From contig CADAJV010000020.1 of NCBI GenBank assembly GCA_902788275.1, positions 1-58,745 of the forward strand: a stretch of 58,745 nt of DNA, given 5' to 3'. Each line of letters starts with the position of its first letter. Position 1 is the first letter of the stretch. This document shows positions 25,539 to 33,830 of the stretch, one piece after another. The notes beneath the pieces are model-generated. The model saw only the letters and a program-made list of their open reading frames with translations. It ran no database searches and was not told where the DNA came from. This stretch comes from an uncultured Bacteroidales bacterium (GTDB taxonomy: Bacteria; Bacteroidota; Bacteroidia; Bacteroidales; Bacteroidaceae). The position numbers were made by a program, and so were the translations under genes.

Positions 25539-27350
25539 TTACCAGTTGAAGATAGGATGGTCGTCTGTCAGGATATTATCCCAGTCTTTTACAGCCACTT
25601 GGACCGTGAATGGTATTCCCACATCCATGGAAGGTACCACATTACAAGCGTTTTTGAGGTCGGCAATTGTGGCGACGAAGGTGGTCACCTTGTCCTGCTC
25701 GAAGACATAGTGCTGTGTGCCCTGTGCCAGGGTTATCGTGCCGGCAAGATAAAGCTTGCAACCCGGTGGTACAAGGCCGGTCAGGGTTGTTATGTCGTGG
25801 TCGCTATTGTTTTTAAACTCAAGATATATGTTGACATTTTCGTCTGTCTTGCTGGGCAATACCAAAGTGTGGTTGTATGTATAGTTGTCCGTCTTTCCCA
25901 GGTTTGTGGCCAGTGTTATAGGAGTGGCGGGCGTGGTGGTTTTGTCGGCAGGGGGAATGGTGTTGTCGTAGATGATGTAAGACGTTGCTTCGCTGGCTGT
26001 TATGGGAGAGAACTCGTAGTCAACAGCGTACTGATTATTGATGAGTATTCCTGTCAGCTCAAGGTCTGCGGCATCGGTTTCTATTTCTTCTTCATCTTTA
26101 AGCTTTGCTGTGGCAGCCTTCACGGCGGCATCCATGCGTGCAACAGCATATTCTAACGGTTTCTGCAGCGCAACGGATTTAGTCGTGATGGTAACCTCGC
26201 CATCACCTGAATCATATTTGGCGAGTATTCCGTTCCAGTCGAGAGCGCTGTTTTGATAATGCTCCAACTGCGATTCGTCGCTTACCTTTATCTTGGTATT
26301 GGTGCGGTAGTAGAGTGGTGCTGGTGTGGCGTAGTGCGTGAGAGGCACACCTGCGGCGGGGGTAAGTTTCTCATTGCCAATATTGTCTTGCAAGCCATTG
26401 ACTATTGACTCGAAGCGAGAGTCTTCCACCCATGTTATGAAAGCTGCTCCGTCAGGCAGGCTAATGGAGGCGGGGTAGTCTTTGAAGCTTACATTGTCGT
26501 TCCACCTTAGACTGTCATTGGCGTCCAGATGCAGCATGTCTTCTGCTCCATCGCCAATCTTCATTGAGGCAATGATGGCCCTAGGCAGTGCTTCTACCTC
26601 AAGGTGCAGTGCGTCATACAGTTTCTGCAATGTGGATAGTACGTTTGGAGCTGAGCCTGCGTGCTGTGAAACGAAGGCTTCACGTAGCAGTTTAATCTTG
26701 CCGTGATCAACGGCACTCCATCCAGCTGTGTTGGCAATGGATGTGAGGTAAGCCGTCAGTGCTGTGGCCTCTGCGGGGGCAATGGTGGGGGCGGCAGGGG
26801 TATAGATGGATTTCGGCGTGAAGGTTATGCCAGCCACATTGCCATATTCCAGACCGGCATATTCGAGACTGCCATTGGCCATGTTGTCTTCACCTGTGGC
26901 CTTGCCGTAACACAGGAGTGCATTGGTACCCTGAACGATGGCTACATCTTGGTAAACCTGGGAATTGCTGGTGGCATTGAGTGTGTTTATTGTATTGTTG
27001 GCACTGACTTGCGGAATGCTGCCAATTGCAGGCAGAGTGATGTTTATGGCAAGTCTTCTGCTTGATGTGGTTACCTCGTCGCCGCTGATACGAAATGGTA
27101 TCAGGACTATGTCCTGCATGCCGCGGAACACAGGTGTTGATTGTGCTTGCGTAACCTCGGTAGTTTGCTTGGTGGTATGGGTGGTGCCCCCTTGCTCATT
27201 ACCTACAGAGATGATGAATCTTGCCAGTTTTGTTTCTTGACCAATGTAACTGTCATCATCCTCGTAGATGCAAGAAGTCATCATAATTGCAGACAATAAA
27301 GCAATTATGATAATTGACAATTGACAATTGAATTTTATGGTGTTAAGCAT
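25539..27350 (-). CDS. Mfa1-like fimbrillin lipoprotein (603 aa)
   Basis: The signal peptide ends in lipobox MTSC near residue 27. After about 50 residues comes PVFRGMQDIVLIPF, matched by AFRGMDNIVLVPF in the 623-aa paralogue; the shared FRGM arginine is a candidate site for the proteolytic maturation known for P. gingivalis fimbrillins (inference). The C-terminal half matches its paralogue in order (ILINNQYAVDYEFSP; VPPGCKLYLAGTI; VTVQV-type final strand), as expected for the domain that provides or accepts the donor strand. Both are longer than typical FimA or Mfa1. It lies 62 bp downstream of the Mfa2-type anchor gene, so it may be a shaft or minor accessory subunit. Confidence 0.75.
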   Translation of the reverse strand: MLNTIKFNCQLSIIIIALLSAIMMTSCIYEDDDSYIGQETKLARFIISVGNEQGGTTHTTKQTTEVTQAQSTPVFRGMQDIVLIPFRISGDEVTTSSRRLAINITLPAIGSIPQVSANNTINTLNATSNSQVYQDVAIVQGTNALLCYGKATGEDNMANGSLEYAGLEYGNVAGITFTPKSIYTPAAPTIAPAEATALTAYLTSIANTAGWSAVDHGKIKLLREAFVSQHAGSAPNVLSTLQKLYDALHLEVEALPRAIIASMKIGDGAEDMLHLDANDSLRWNDNVSFKDYPASISLPDGAAFITWVEDSRFESIVNGLQDNIGNEKLTPAAGVPLTHYATPAPLYYRTNTKIKVSDESQLEHYQNSALDWNGILAKYDSGDGEVTITTKSVALQKPLEYAVARMDAAVKAATAKLKDEEEIETDAADLELTGILINNQYAVDYEFSPITASEATSYIIYDNTIPPADKTTTPATPITLATNLGKTDNYTYNHTLVLPSKTDENVNIYLEFKNNSDHDITTLTGLVPPGCKLYLAGTITLAQGTQHYVFEQDKVTTFVATIADLKNACNVVPSMDVGIPFTVQVAVKDWDNILTDDHPIFNW

Positions 27351-27412
27351 TGCTTCTGTTTTCTATCTTTTTCGGACTTATAGGATTACAATTCCTAATT
27401 TCTAATTTCTAA

Positions 27413-28399
27413 TTAGAACGAAGGATTATAAGTGCCGCCCGGTTTCCAGTTGAGGGTGACTGTGGCACCGACGTCGGCGGTGATAACCTCGAAGACGCCG
27501 TTGTTGCTAAGTTTTACATTAATTATTTTGAGCTGACCGGCTTGCAGTGGGGCAGAGACGGTCAGGATGTTTTCGGTTATGGTGCCGTCGTCAAGGGTGA
27601 CGTAGCAGTGTATTTCCCAATCGCCCTCGTCGGAGGAGGGGAAACATACTCCGTAGCGGCATATCTTGGTGGTGCCGGGTACGGGAACATCATTCATGCG
27701 GATGATGGTATTGGTGTTGTAGGTGTAGGTGCTGTCGCTCATGGCAAAGCTGTCGCCTACCTTATTTATGTACGTGCGCACGTCGCGCACGCGATAGCCG
27801 GTGGTGTCGATGACGATGGCAGCGGCACTGTTGGCCATATATAGAGGTACGAGGAAGTCCTGATCTTGGTTAGCTTGCACATCAATGGTCTGGCGTGCAG
27901 TGAAAAGGCCGGTAGCATGGCTGTCTATGGTGTCGCCACGTTGCTGTACCAGCTTGGAGGTGGAAGTCTTGTCGTCTCCCTGCAGAGAGACGGTATTTGC
28001 TCCCGCGATGTTTGCGAGGGCCAGGTGATTGTACTTCTGTACGGGCAGATAAATGGTATAGGTTGCCTGGTTGGCATTCATTTGCTCAATCTCTTGTCTG
28101 GCGAGTTCTTCGTCATCGCCATAGAAGGAGAGGTTGACATCTGCTGCATAGTCTCTGAAGATGTTCTGGGTGAGGGCTTTGCGCAGCTCGTCTGCCACCG
28201 GTTGGTCGGCATCCGAATAGAGTACGGTGTTGAGCTCTGTCTCTATATTGGTTATGAGGCGCAATGTATAGTTGATAGTATAGTCCTTGCCGCAGTTGTC
28301 AAGGTCTTCCTGTATCAGGTCGCAGATACACGACGACATACTTGTGCCTATAAAGAGAAGGCTAAGCCATACAGCTGATTTCTTCAGAGTGTGTAGCAT
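27413..28399 (-). CDS. Mfa2/FimB-type fimbrial anchor lipoprotein (328 aa)
   Basis: Lipobox MSSC is followed by the ICDLIQEDLDNC segment characteristic of the FimB/Mfa2 family, which caps the pilus rod at the outer membrane and controls its length. The two-domain beta architecture continues to a final NLNWKPGGTYNPSF. The gene sits between the two large fimbrillin genes, the usual place for a FimB homologue. A strong GC-rich hairpin precedes it, which may set its level below that of the upstream fimbrillin. Confidence 0.82.
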   Translation of the reverse strand: MLHTLKKSAVWLSLLFIGTSMSSCICDLIQEDLDNCGKDYTINYTLRLITNIETELNTVLYSDADQPVADELRKALTQNIFRDYAADVNLSFYGDDEELARQEIEQMNANQATYTIYLPVQKYNHLALANIAGANTVSLQGDDKTSTSKLVQQRGDTIDSHATGLFTARQTIDVQANQDQDFLVPLYMANSAAAIVIDTTGYRVRDVRTYINKVGDSFAMSDSTYTYNTNTIIRMNDVPVPGTTKICRYGVCFPSSDEGDWEIHCYVTLDDGTITENILTVSAPLQAGQLKIINVKLSNNGVFEVITADVGATVTLNWKPGGTYNPSF

Positions 28400-28476
28400 T
28401 GTTTTTGTGTTTTGGTCGGATGGTTATGACTTATCCGATGGATATAATGTCGAGGATTTTTGTTTTTCCCTCCCTC

Positions 28477-28505
28477 GTCCCCTCCCGCGAGGTGCGGGAG
28501 GGGAC
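28477..28505. promoter_or_regulatory. 12-bp perfect GC-rich hairpin between fimbrillin and anchor genes
   Basis: Arms GTCCCCTCCCGC and GCGGGAGGGGAC surround the 5-nt loop GAGGT. It lies in the 143-bp gap after the 623-aa fimbrillin. No T-run follows on either strand, so it is not a classical terminator. It could stabilise the upstream mRNA 3' end or partly terminate. Confidence 0.6.
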
Positions 28506-28542
28506 GGGAATGGAAAGCGGCACACGCCGCTATGTTAGGATA

Positions 28543-30414
28543 TTAGAGGTTGATATTGAAGGTCAGACCTGCCTGCCACTGAAGGTTTACAGACAGACCA
28601 AGCTCGAGCTTCGGAGTGCGGAGGTCGGGAATGGTGTTGTAAGCTGCACCAAGGCCAGTGGTGTTGCCAGTTGAGGGGAAGTCAGTGTCACCTTTGGACT
28701 TTCCAGCCTTAATGGTGAAGTTAACAATGGTCTTGTAGTCCTGCATAAAGACTTTATTTAAGGTGGTAGCATCGTAACCAGTACCCTGATTAGGTGTAAG
28801 CTGAGCTACGAGGTAGAACTTACCACCTGCGGGAACAACGCCATCAATGCCCTCGAAGTCCTGGCCTGAGTTGTTAAGGAACTCAACAGCTACGTAAATA
28901 GCCTGATCCTTAGCGGTCTCAAGAGCGAGAGTATAGCTCTGGGGAGTTGCGGGCGTACTTGTTTTGGCATAGACAGGGTCTGCCTGTGACTTAACGAGGT
29001 TGTCATAGATAGTAACCTCGGTACCAGTAGTTTGGTTGAACATATAGTCAACGGGCTTCTGGCCACCGATGAGGATACCAGTGATGGGGAAGCGAGTAGC
29101 ATCGGTTCCTGTAACGGTCTCACCCTTCTTGTCGTACAGAGTACCTGCCTCAGCAGTAACGGTGGCGTCCAGACGGCCTACTGCATACTGAATCTCATCA
29201 ATGATGGCAACCGAGCGGGTTGCAACTGCAACAGCTGTTCCGTCAGTATACTTACCAAGGATAGTTGTCCAGTCGTTGGTGCCGTTGTACTCATCCTTTT
29301 TGGAAGCATTGGCAGTCTTAACGCCAGAGTTGCTTACATAATAGAGAGATGCAGGATAAACATAGTCGGAGAACTTACCGGTAATGTTGGTAACGTTAGT
29401 GATGCTGCCATCAATCTTCTGAGTAGCTACCTTAGGTTCAGTTGTGCTCCAAGAAAGAACAGCTGCACCGTCAGGAATATTTACATCGAGAGGATAGGTG
29501 GTGGTTTCCTCTGCGATATTCTCCTTAACCTCACCGAGAGTAGCATTAAAGGTAAGGGTTCCGTCAGCAGGGGTAGCTGCAGTAGCCTTTGTCAGGATAG
29601 CGGTGACGATAGCCTTGGAAACGTTATCAGTGTTCTTGTAGAGAGACTGATAGAGATCCAGAACGGCTGCCTGAACGTCACGGGAAGAACCAGCCTTCAA
29701 AGTAATGAATTTGTTGTAGAGATCCTTAAGAGCGGTGTTGGTAGCGGTGCTCCAACCAGCAGCCCGAGCAATGGTAGTAACATATGCTGCTAAGGCAGTT
29801 CCTACTGCACTGGTGCTATTGTCAAAGATTGCTACAGGCTCGAACTTGTAGGTGGAAGGTGCTGCATTCTCAGTGATGGTGGCGTTGAGGTTGCCAAACT
29901 TGAATTTATCGGCAGCTGTGGTGATAGCTGTGTTGGCAGCATTGTCAATAGCCTTACCATAGAACAGGAAAGAACCTGTACCGAGGGGAATGTCAACATC
30001 ATTGTAGAGAACAGAATTGCTTGTAGCGGTAAGGGTGTTCTTTGGAATGCTGTTGGATACAGTTGCTGTGGTCGGCTTAATCATGTTGGTGAGCACGATG
30101 TTGCTGCCAAGAGGAGTTGCTGTGCTGAGCACAGGGTTCTGGCCTGCAGTGCCTTCAGCGATGAACGGTACAAGTACGATGTTGTCCATGCCACGGAATG
30201 CATCAATAGTTCCTGCGTTCTGTACGGTTTTAGCTGATTGCTTGGTGCTTGCCACGTTCTCGGGGAACGAAATGGTGAACTGGGTCTTTACAGCTTCGCC
30301 AGTGAGGCCACCGCCGTTGGGATTGTCAAGATCGTCGTCAGAAGAGCACGATGCGAGACCAAAGCCAGTAAGTGCTATCGCACCTACGAAGGCATACTTA
30401 AGAAATTTTCTCAT
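28543..30414 (-). CDS. Mfa1-like fimbrillin lipoprotein (623 aa), likely major shaft subunit
   Basis: The signal peptide ends in lipobox LASC near residue 23, followed by SSDDDLDN. AFRGMDNIVLVPF near residue 75 parallels the 603-aa paralogue and includes the candidate maturation arginine. Fimbrillin-like beta domains follow, with VDYMFNQTTGTEVTIYDNLV and a C-terminal strand NLQWQAGLTFNINL. It is the first fimbrillin of the operon and is followed by a 3'-end hairpin, the arrangement expected for the most highly expressed subunit. AT-rich sequence upstream has near-matches to the -7 box (TAACTTTT on the minus strand), so it may also have its own promoter. Confidence 0.78.
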   Translation of the reverse strand: MRKFLKYAFVGAIALTGFGLASCSSDDDLDNPNGGGLTGEAVKTQFTISFPENVASTKQSAKTVQNAGTIDAFRGMDNIVLVPFIAEGTAGQNPVLSTATPLGSNIVLTNMIKPTTATVSNSIPKNTLTATSNSVLYNDVDIPLGTGSFLFYGKAIDNAANTAITTAADKFKFGNLNATITENAAPSTYKFEPVAIFDNSTSAVGTALAAYVTTIARAAGWSTATNTALKDLYNKFITLKAGSSRDVQAAVLDLYQSLYKNTDNVSKAIVTAILTKATAATPADGTLTFNATLGEVKENIAEETTTYPLDVNIPDGAAVLSWSTTEPKVATQKIDGSITNVTNITGKFSDYVYPASLYYVSNSGVKTANASKKDEYNGTNDWTTILGKYTDGTAVAVATRSVAIIDEIQYAVGRLDATVTAEAGTLYDKKGETVTGTDATRFPITGILIGGQKPVDYMFNQTTGTEVTIYDNLVKSQADPVYAKTSTPATPQSYTLALETAKDQAIYVAVEFLNNSGQDFEGIDGVVPAGGKFYLVAQLTPNQGTGYDATTLNKVFMQDYKTIVNFTIKAGKSKGDTDFPSTGNTTGLGAAYNTIPDLRTPKLELGLSVNLQWQAGLTFNINL

Positions 30415-30517
30415 ACTTTAAATTGTTTTGAGAGGTTAATAAAAAAGTTAATAAAACATTGATTTCTTTTAGGCCGGACATGTCGGACTAGTCGGACTGG
30501 TCTGACCTGCCTGATTT

Positions 30518-31855
30518 TCAGTTTTCTTGCAGTTGTTTAAGGTTTTGTATGGCTTCGGCATTGCCGTTGCTGGCGGCAGCCTCGAAGCAGCGGATGCCAG
30601 CCTCCTTGTCGCCTGTCATATAGAGGGCTACGCCGAGGGCGTTCTGAGCGCGCTGGTCGCTTTGCACGGTGCGCAGCAGTGCGAGTGCCTCATCATATTT
30701 CTCCTGGCGTAGCAGGGCGCTGGCTTTATTTATGGTGGCGGCAGCGGCATCGGGCACATAGTCATAGTATATGCGCACGTAGCCGGAGTTACGCTGGTCG
30801 CTGAGGACGTTGTCGCGCAGGTAGGCGTAAGCCTTGCCTCTGTCCAAAGCCTTGAGCTTGGCTTCGCGCCGGTCGAGGTTAGGTTCGCTGTCAATGATGT
30901 CAAGCATCTGCTGGCGATAGTGTGAGTCGCTGTCGTTTATCTGGTCGCGCAGCTCAGTCCATGCCTCGCCGCCGTTGATGCACTCATAGAGTTCGTCGGG
31001 GGTGTCCACGCGTGCCTGGACATAGTCCTTAAGAGCCTCGGCACGTCCCTCGCCGAGGAAATTGTTGCGCTTTTGCGGGCCTTCCACTGATGCGAGACCG
31101 ACAATCTGTATTTTCTCCACATGGCTTGTGCTGTCGGCCATGATTTGGCGTGTGATGTCAACAATCCGGTCGAGTATGGACGCATTGTCGCGGAAGTCGC
31201 GGCGCAAGTCGGTCTTGTCGAGCGGGAAGTGGACGTAGAGCATTCCTTTCTCCTTACGCAGTATGCGCGAGGAGTCGTAGGGACGGTATTTGGAGATATG
31301 CTCCAGTACGGGGTTGTCCTTCATCAGGGCACCGGCTACGCCAGTGTCGTCAGCCACGTCGGCGAGAGCCGGTACAAAGGTAAACACTTTCTTGGGAGCT
31401 TCGTAGCGGATGGGGTCGCTGCATTCTACGGAAAGTGTCTCCACCTTGCAGCATCCCTCTTGCTCAGTAAGTACGCAGAGGGTGAGGGGCTCCTCTTTCA
31501 TCCAGTCTATATTGTGAACGTCAAAAGCCATCTGGCCTACTATGGGGTCTGCCTGCTTGGCAGTGCGGTAGGGAAGTTCGGCCTGCTGCTTATGGTTGAG
31601 GCGCATGTCGCGGTGGTATTTGCGGGCATTGCGTGTACCACGTATGATGGTGGGCTCCAGGCGTACCGTATCTTTAAGACCGCACAGCATAGGAGTGATT
31701 ACCAGTGAGTAGGCACTGCCGGGCTTGGCTGGGGTAATAGTGTAATTGAGTTCAAGGAAGTCGCCATTGCTGGCACTATGAACGATTGGCTTCTGCGCAG
31801 ACACGGACAGCAGGGCAATAATCAGTAGGACGAGTGTAAGTATGCTTTTTTTCAT
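30518..31855 (-). CDS. DUF3868 / OmpA-like protein with C-terminal TPR-like repeats (445 aa)
   Basis: A signal peptide (MKKSILTLVLLIIALLSVSAQ) is followed by a beta-rich DUF3868-type domain to about residue 170. Residues about 205-300 resemble the OmpA C-terminal peptidoglycan-binding fold (IQIVGLASVEGPQKRN, GEGRAEALKDYV). The last 80 residues are helical and TPR-like (LLRQEKYDEALALLRTV, ALGVALYMTGDKEAGIRCFEAAA). Proteins of this kind commonly sit beside DUF3575 and FimB/Mfa2 genes in Bacteroidales fimbrial loci, where they may anchor the assembly to the cell wall. Spacing to its neighbours is about 100 and 70 bp. Confidence 0.75.
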   Translation of the reverse strand: MKKSILTLVLLIIALLSVSAQKPIVHSASNGDFLELNYTITPAKPGSAYSLVITPMLCGLKDTVRLEPTIIRGTRNARKYHRDMRLNHKQQAELPYRTAKQADPIVGQMAFDVHNIDWMKEEPLTLCVLTEQEGCCKVETLSVECSDPIRYEAPKKVFTFVPALADVADDTGVAGALMKDNPVLEHISKYRPYDSSRILRKEKGMLYVHFPLDKTDLRRDFRDNASILDRIVDITRQIMADSTSHVEKIQIVGLASVEGPQKRNNFLGEGRAEALKDYVQARVDTPDELYECINGGEAWTELRDQINDSDSHYRQQMLDIIDSEPNLDRREAKLKALDRGKAYAYLRDNVLSDQRNSGYVRIYYDYVPDAAAATINKASALLRQEKYDEALALLRTVQSDQRAQNALGVALYMTGDKEAGIRCFEAAASNGNAEAIQNLKQLQEN

Positions 31856-31923
31856 TGTTGTGCTGATGGTATGACTTATAACTTAGGAATTCAATTCTTG
31901 ATTTTCAAATTTAAATTTCAAAA

Positions 31924-32574
31924 TCACTTAATATTGTACACAGCATTGATGCCAATCTTGGGCGCAATAAACGGCTTGGTGTCTTTGCGCTGGAATACGC
32001 CGCAGTTGGCGCAGTCGTACTCCTTGAAATGGGCTATGCCCACGTCGATGCCACCCTCAGCCTCGATGCTCCAGTGGGGGGAGAGAATCCATGAGTAGCC
32101 GTAGAAGATTCCTGCACCGAAAGCCTTGCCCTGGCGGCGGTGGTCCCTGAGGCTGGGGTAGAGGCCGAACGGATATTTAACGTTGCCCTGATTGAAACAG
32201 GTGGCCAAGGCATTGAAACCAAAGAAGTGACCCTCAAAGACAGAGCAGAACCAGTAACGGGCCTCGGGGGCAATCAGGATGTGGCGCCACTGCACCTTGT
32301 CATGCTCACCATGAGCCGAGCCTTTGCTGAAGGGGAAGAAAAAACCGCTGCCGCCCGATGCATGGTGCCACGAGGTATTGATTCCGAGATTCAGGCCAAT
32401 GGTCCACTTGGGGCTTACTGCGTATTCAAATCCAATGTTAGGCGTCTGGGTCATGTCATAGAGCAGGTTGTTCTTGACTGCCAGCTTCTGAGCGTTGGCA
32501 AATAACCCCGTGCCAAGCATCAGCATGGCAAGTAGGGAGATGCGCCAGATTTTTTTGTTTTGTTTATTCATCAA
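31924..32574 (-). CDS. DUF3575 outer-membrane protein, first gene of the fimbrial operon (216 aa)
   Basis: A signal peptide ends near LFANAQ. The mature part matches DUF3575: KLAVKNNLLYD at the start, GFEYAVSPKWTIGLNLGIN, a central APEARYWF, and FGAGIFYGYSWILSPHWSIEAEGG. This is a small outer-membrane beta-barrel family that occurs with Bacteroidales pilus genes. It is closest to the promoter at 32674-32681 and is followed 68 bp later by the DUF3868/OmpA protein. Confidence 0.8.
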   Translation of the reverse strand: MMNKQNKKIWRISLLAMLMLGTGLFANAQKLAVKNNLLYDMTQTPNIGFEYAVSPKWTIGLNLGINTSWHHASGGSGFFFPFSKGSAHGEHDKVQWRHILIAPEARYWFCSVFEGHFFGFNALATCFNQGNVKYPFGLYPSLRDHRRQGKAFGAGIFYGYSWILSPHWSIEAEGGIDVGIAHFKEYDCANCGVFQRKDTKPFIAPKIGINAVYNIK

Positions 32575-32645
32575 TGTTTGTTTTTCTTTGTTTCTTGCGC
32601 GAGCATCATGCGCCCGCGATGTATATTTTTTTTACGTTTTTTGCC

Positions 32646-32681
32646 GGGTGTATACTAACACCCTATTCAATTGCAAATATA
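32646..32681 (-). promoter_or_regulatory. Promoter -7 box and 5' hairpin of the fimbrial operon
   Basis: On the minus strand TATATTTG (32674-32681) matches the Bacteroidetes -7 element TAnnTTTG; no good -33 box is seen at normal spacing. Transcription would start near 32667. A hairpin GGGTGT/ACACCC (32646-32663) then lies at the extreme 5' end of the mRNA, about 70 bases ahead of the first start codon. Confidence 0.5.
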
Positions 32682-32856
32682 CTACATTTCTGCAAAACTA
32701 CCTACGACTTTGATATTTTTACCCCTCCCTTTTAGCGGATTTTAACAATATTTGATATTTTTGCGATGAAATATGCGGGATTTGGAAACCTGACATTCCA
32801 AAATACCTGTTTTGTGTGCCTACCCCTCACTCTTCACCCCGCTGGAGATAGAGTCG

Positions 32857-33184
32857 GTGACCGTACGAATCATACGGTCACTGACCTGACGGTGAACGAT
32901 TCGTTCACCCTGCTTGTCATCTTCATCCACATGGTCGCGCGGGGCGCCAAACCGAAAGCAAAACGAAGACCTTATTTCCTCTAACTCTTCATCTGCATGG
33001 CCGCGCGGGGCGCCAAGGGCGTAACATTTCGTTACCCCCTTGTCGTCTTCATCCACTTGACAGGGCAATGCCTTTTGCTGTCCGCTTACCATGGCAAGGT
33101 GGTGCTTCGAGAGCATCCCCTTATCGAGGCGCCGCATCACCTGCATGCCTCCGATATTGCCGGCGATGGGGTAACGTTTCGTTA
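32857..33184. repeat. Cluster of four dyads with interspersed short direct repeats
   Basis: Dyads: 32857-32881 (arms GTGACCGTA/TACGGTCAC), 32891-32909 (GGTGAACGA/TCGTTCACC), 33021-33035 (GTAAC/GTTAC) and 33172-33184 (TAACG/CGTTA). Three share a TTCGTT core. Between them CTTGTCRTCTTCATCCAC occurs at 32913 and 33039, and ATGGYCGCGCGGGGCGCCAA at 32931 and 32997. I see no convincing gene; a 168-codon minus-strand frame across it is repetitive and needs a TTG start. Confidence 0.55.
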
Positions 33185-33259
33185 GGTCATCCTCTTGCTC
33201 ATTACTCCGAAGGAAGGCAAAGCCGACTGAAAAAACGGCAAGGTTTTCACAGGTGAATT

Positions 33260-33478
33260 GTAGCATTTGTATCATTTGTATCACTAAAAAAATGATACAT
33301 TTCACTGCCTTTTCTGAAATCCACAATACCTATCTTATAGAATTATATATTATATTAAATATATAATATATAATTTGAATCAAAGTTAACTCTCTATCTA
33401 TCAACGAAATAACTTTTTTAATTGCGGGAAAATAAAAGATAACAGAAAACAACCTGATACAAATGATACAAATGCTAC
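33260..33478. repeat. Perfect 24-bp inverted repeat flanking an AT-rich 171-bp segment
   Basis: Positions 33260-33283 and 33455-33478 are exact reverse complements; each arm contains two copies of GATACAAAT-type sequence (left arm begins GTAGCATTTGTATC). The enclosed segment contains an AT-only hairpin with 14-bp arms (33342-33374, loop TAAAT) and on the minus strand TAACTTTG (33381-33388), a perfect -7 box reading toward the fimbrial operon. The layout is that of an invertible promoter, but no recombinase gene is in the window. It could also be a transposon relic. Confidence 0.6.
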
Positions 33479-33487
33479 ATTTGTTTA

Positions 33488-33756
33488 GGCAATAATATAG
33501 ATGTTGGCACAGATAACACTACCTGCGAAATGGTCATACGCACCTGTTACTGTTAAGTTTGTATCATACGCCCCCGTCGCTTAGCGACACCCCCTCTATC
33601 TTAGAGGGGGAGCCGTCTCCTTGCCATCAAAAGCAGAACGGCTTGCGGTAGAACGGCTTGCAAGCTCCCCCTCTAAGATAGAGGGGAACTATGACCGACA
33701 GGGGCGTATGAAATAACAGTTATTGCCATATTAATGCCAACTGCTATATCATTGCC
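33488..33756. repeat. Inverted-repeat element interrupted by a second element
   Basis: The left end GGCAATAATATAGATGTTGG (33488) and the right end, read in reverse, GGCAATGATATAGCAGTTGG (33756) are imperfect terminal inverted repeats. An uninterrupted relative lies at 58491-58572, with matching internal sequence (CTGCGAAATNGTCAT). The 148-bp element at 33564-33711 lies inside it. There is no coding capacity. Confidence 0.55.
33564..33711. mobile_element. 148-bp palindromic MITE-like element
   Basis: The termini TCATACGCCCCCGTCG (33564-33579) and its reverse complement at 33696-33711 match at 15 of 16 positions. Inside, two 8-9-bp hairpins face each other (CCCCCTCTA/TAGAGGGGG at 33590-33610 and CCCCTCTA/TAGAGGGG near 33667-33685), around a short centre containing two AGAACGGCTTGC copies. 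A partial relative lies at 25-76. No transposase is encoded; mobility is inferred. Confidence 0.6.
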
Positions 33757-33830
33757 AAATTAAATGCTGTAAACGCGGAAATTTGTTCTTGTCGCGAAAG
33801 GGTTGTTTCTAACTCCGCAAAGGTTTCGGA

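Noticed and set aside
32820..33326. 168-codon minus-strand frame in the region upstream of the fimbrial operon
   Set aside because: It uses a TTG start, its protein is a translation of the direct repeats and dyads, and it matches no family.
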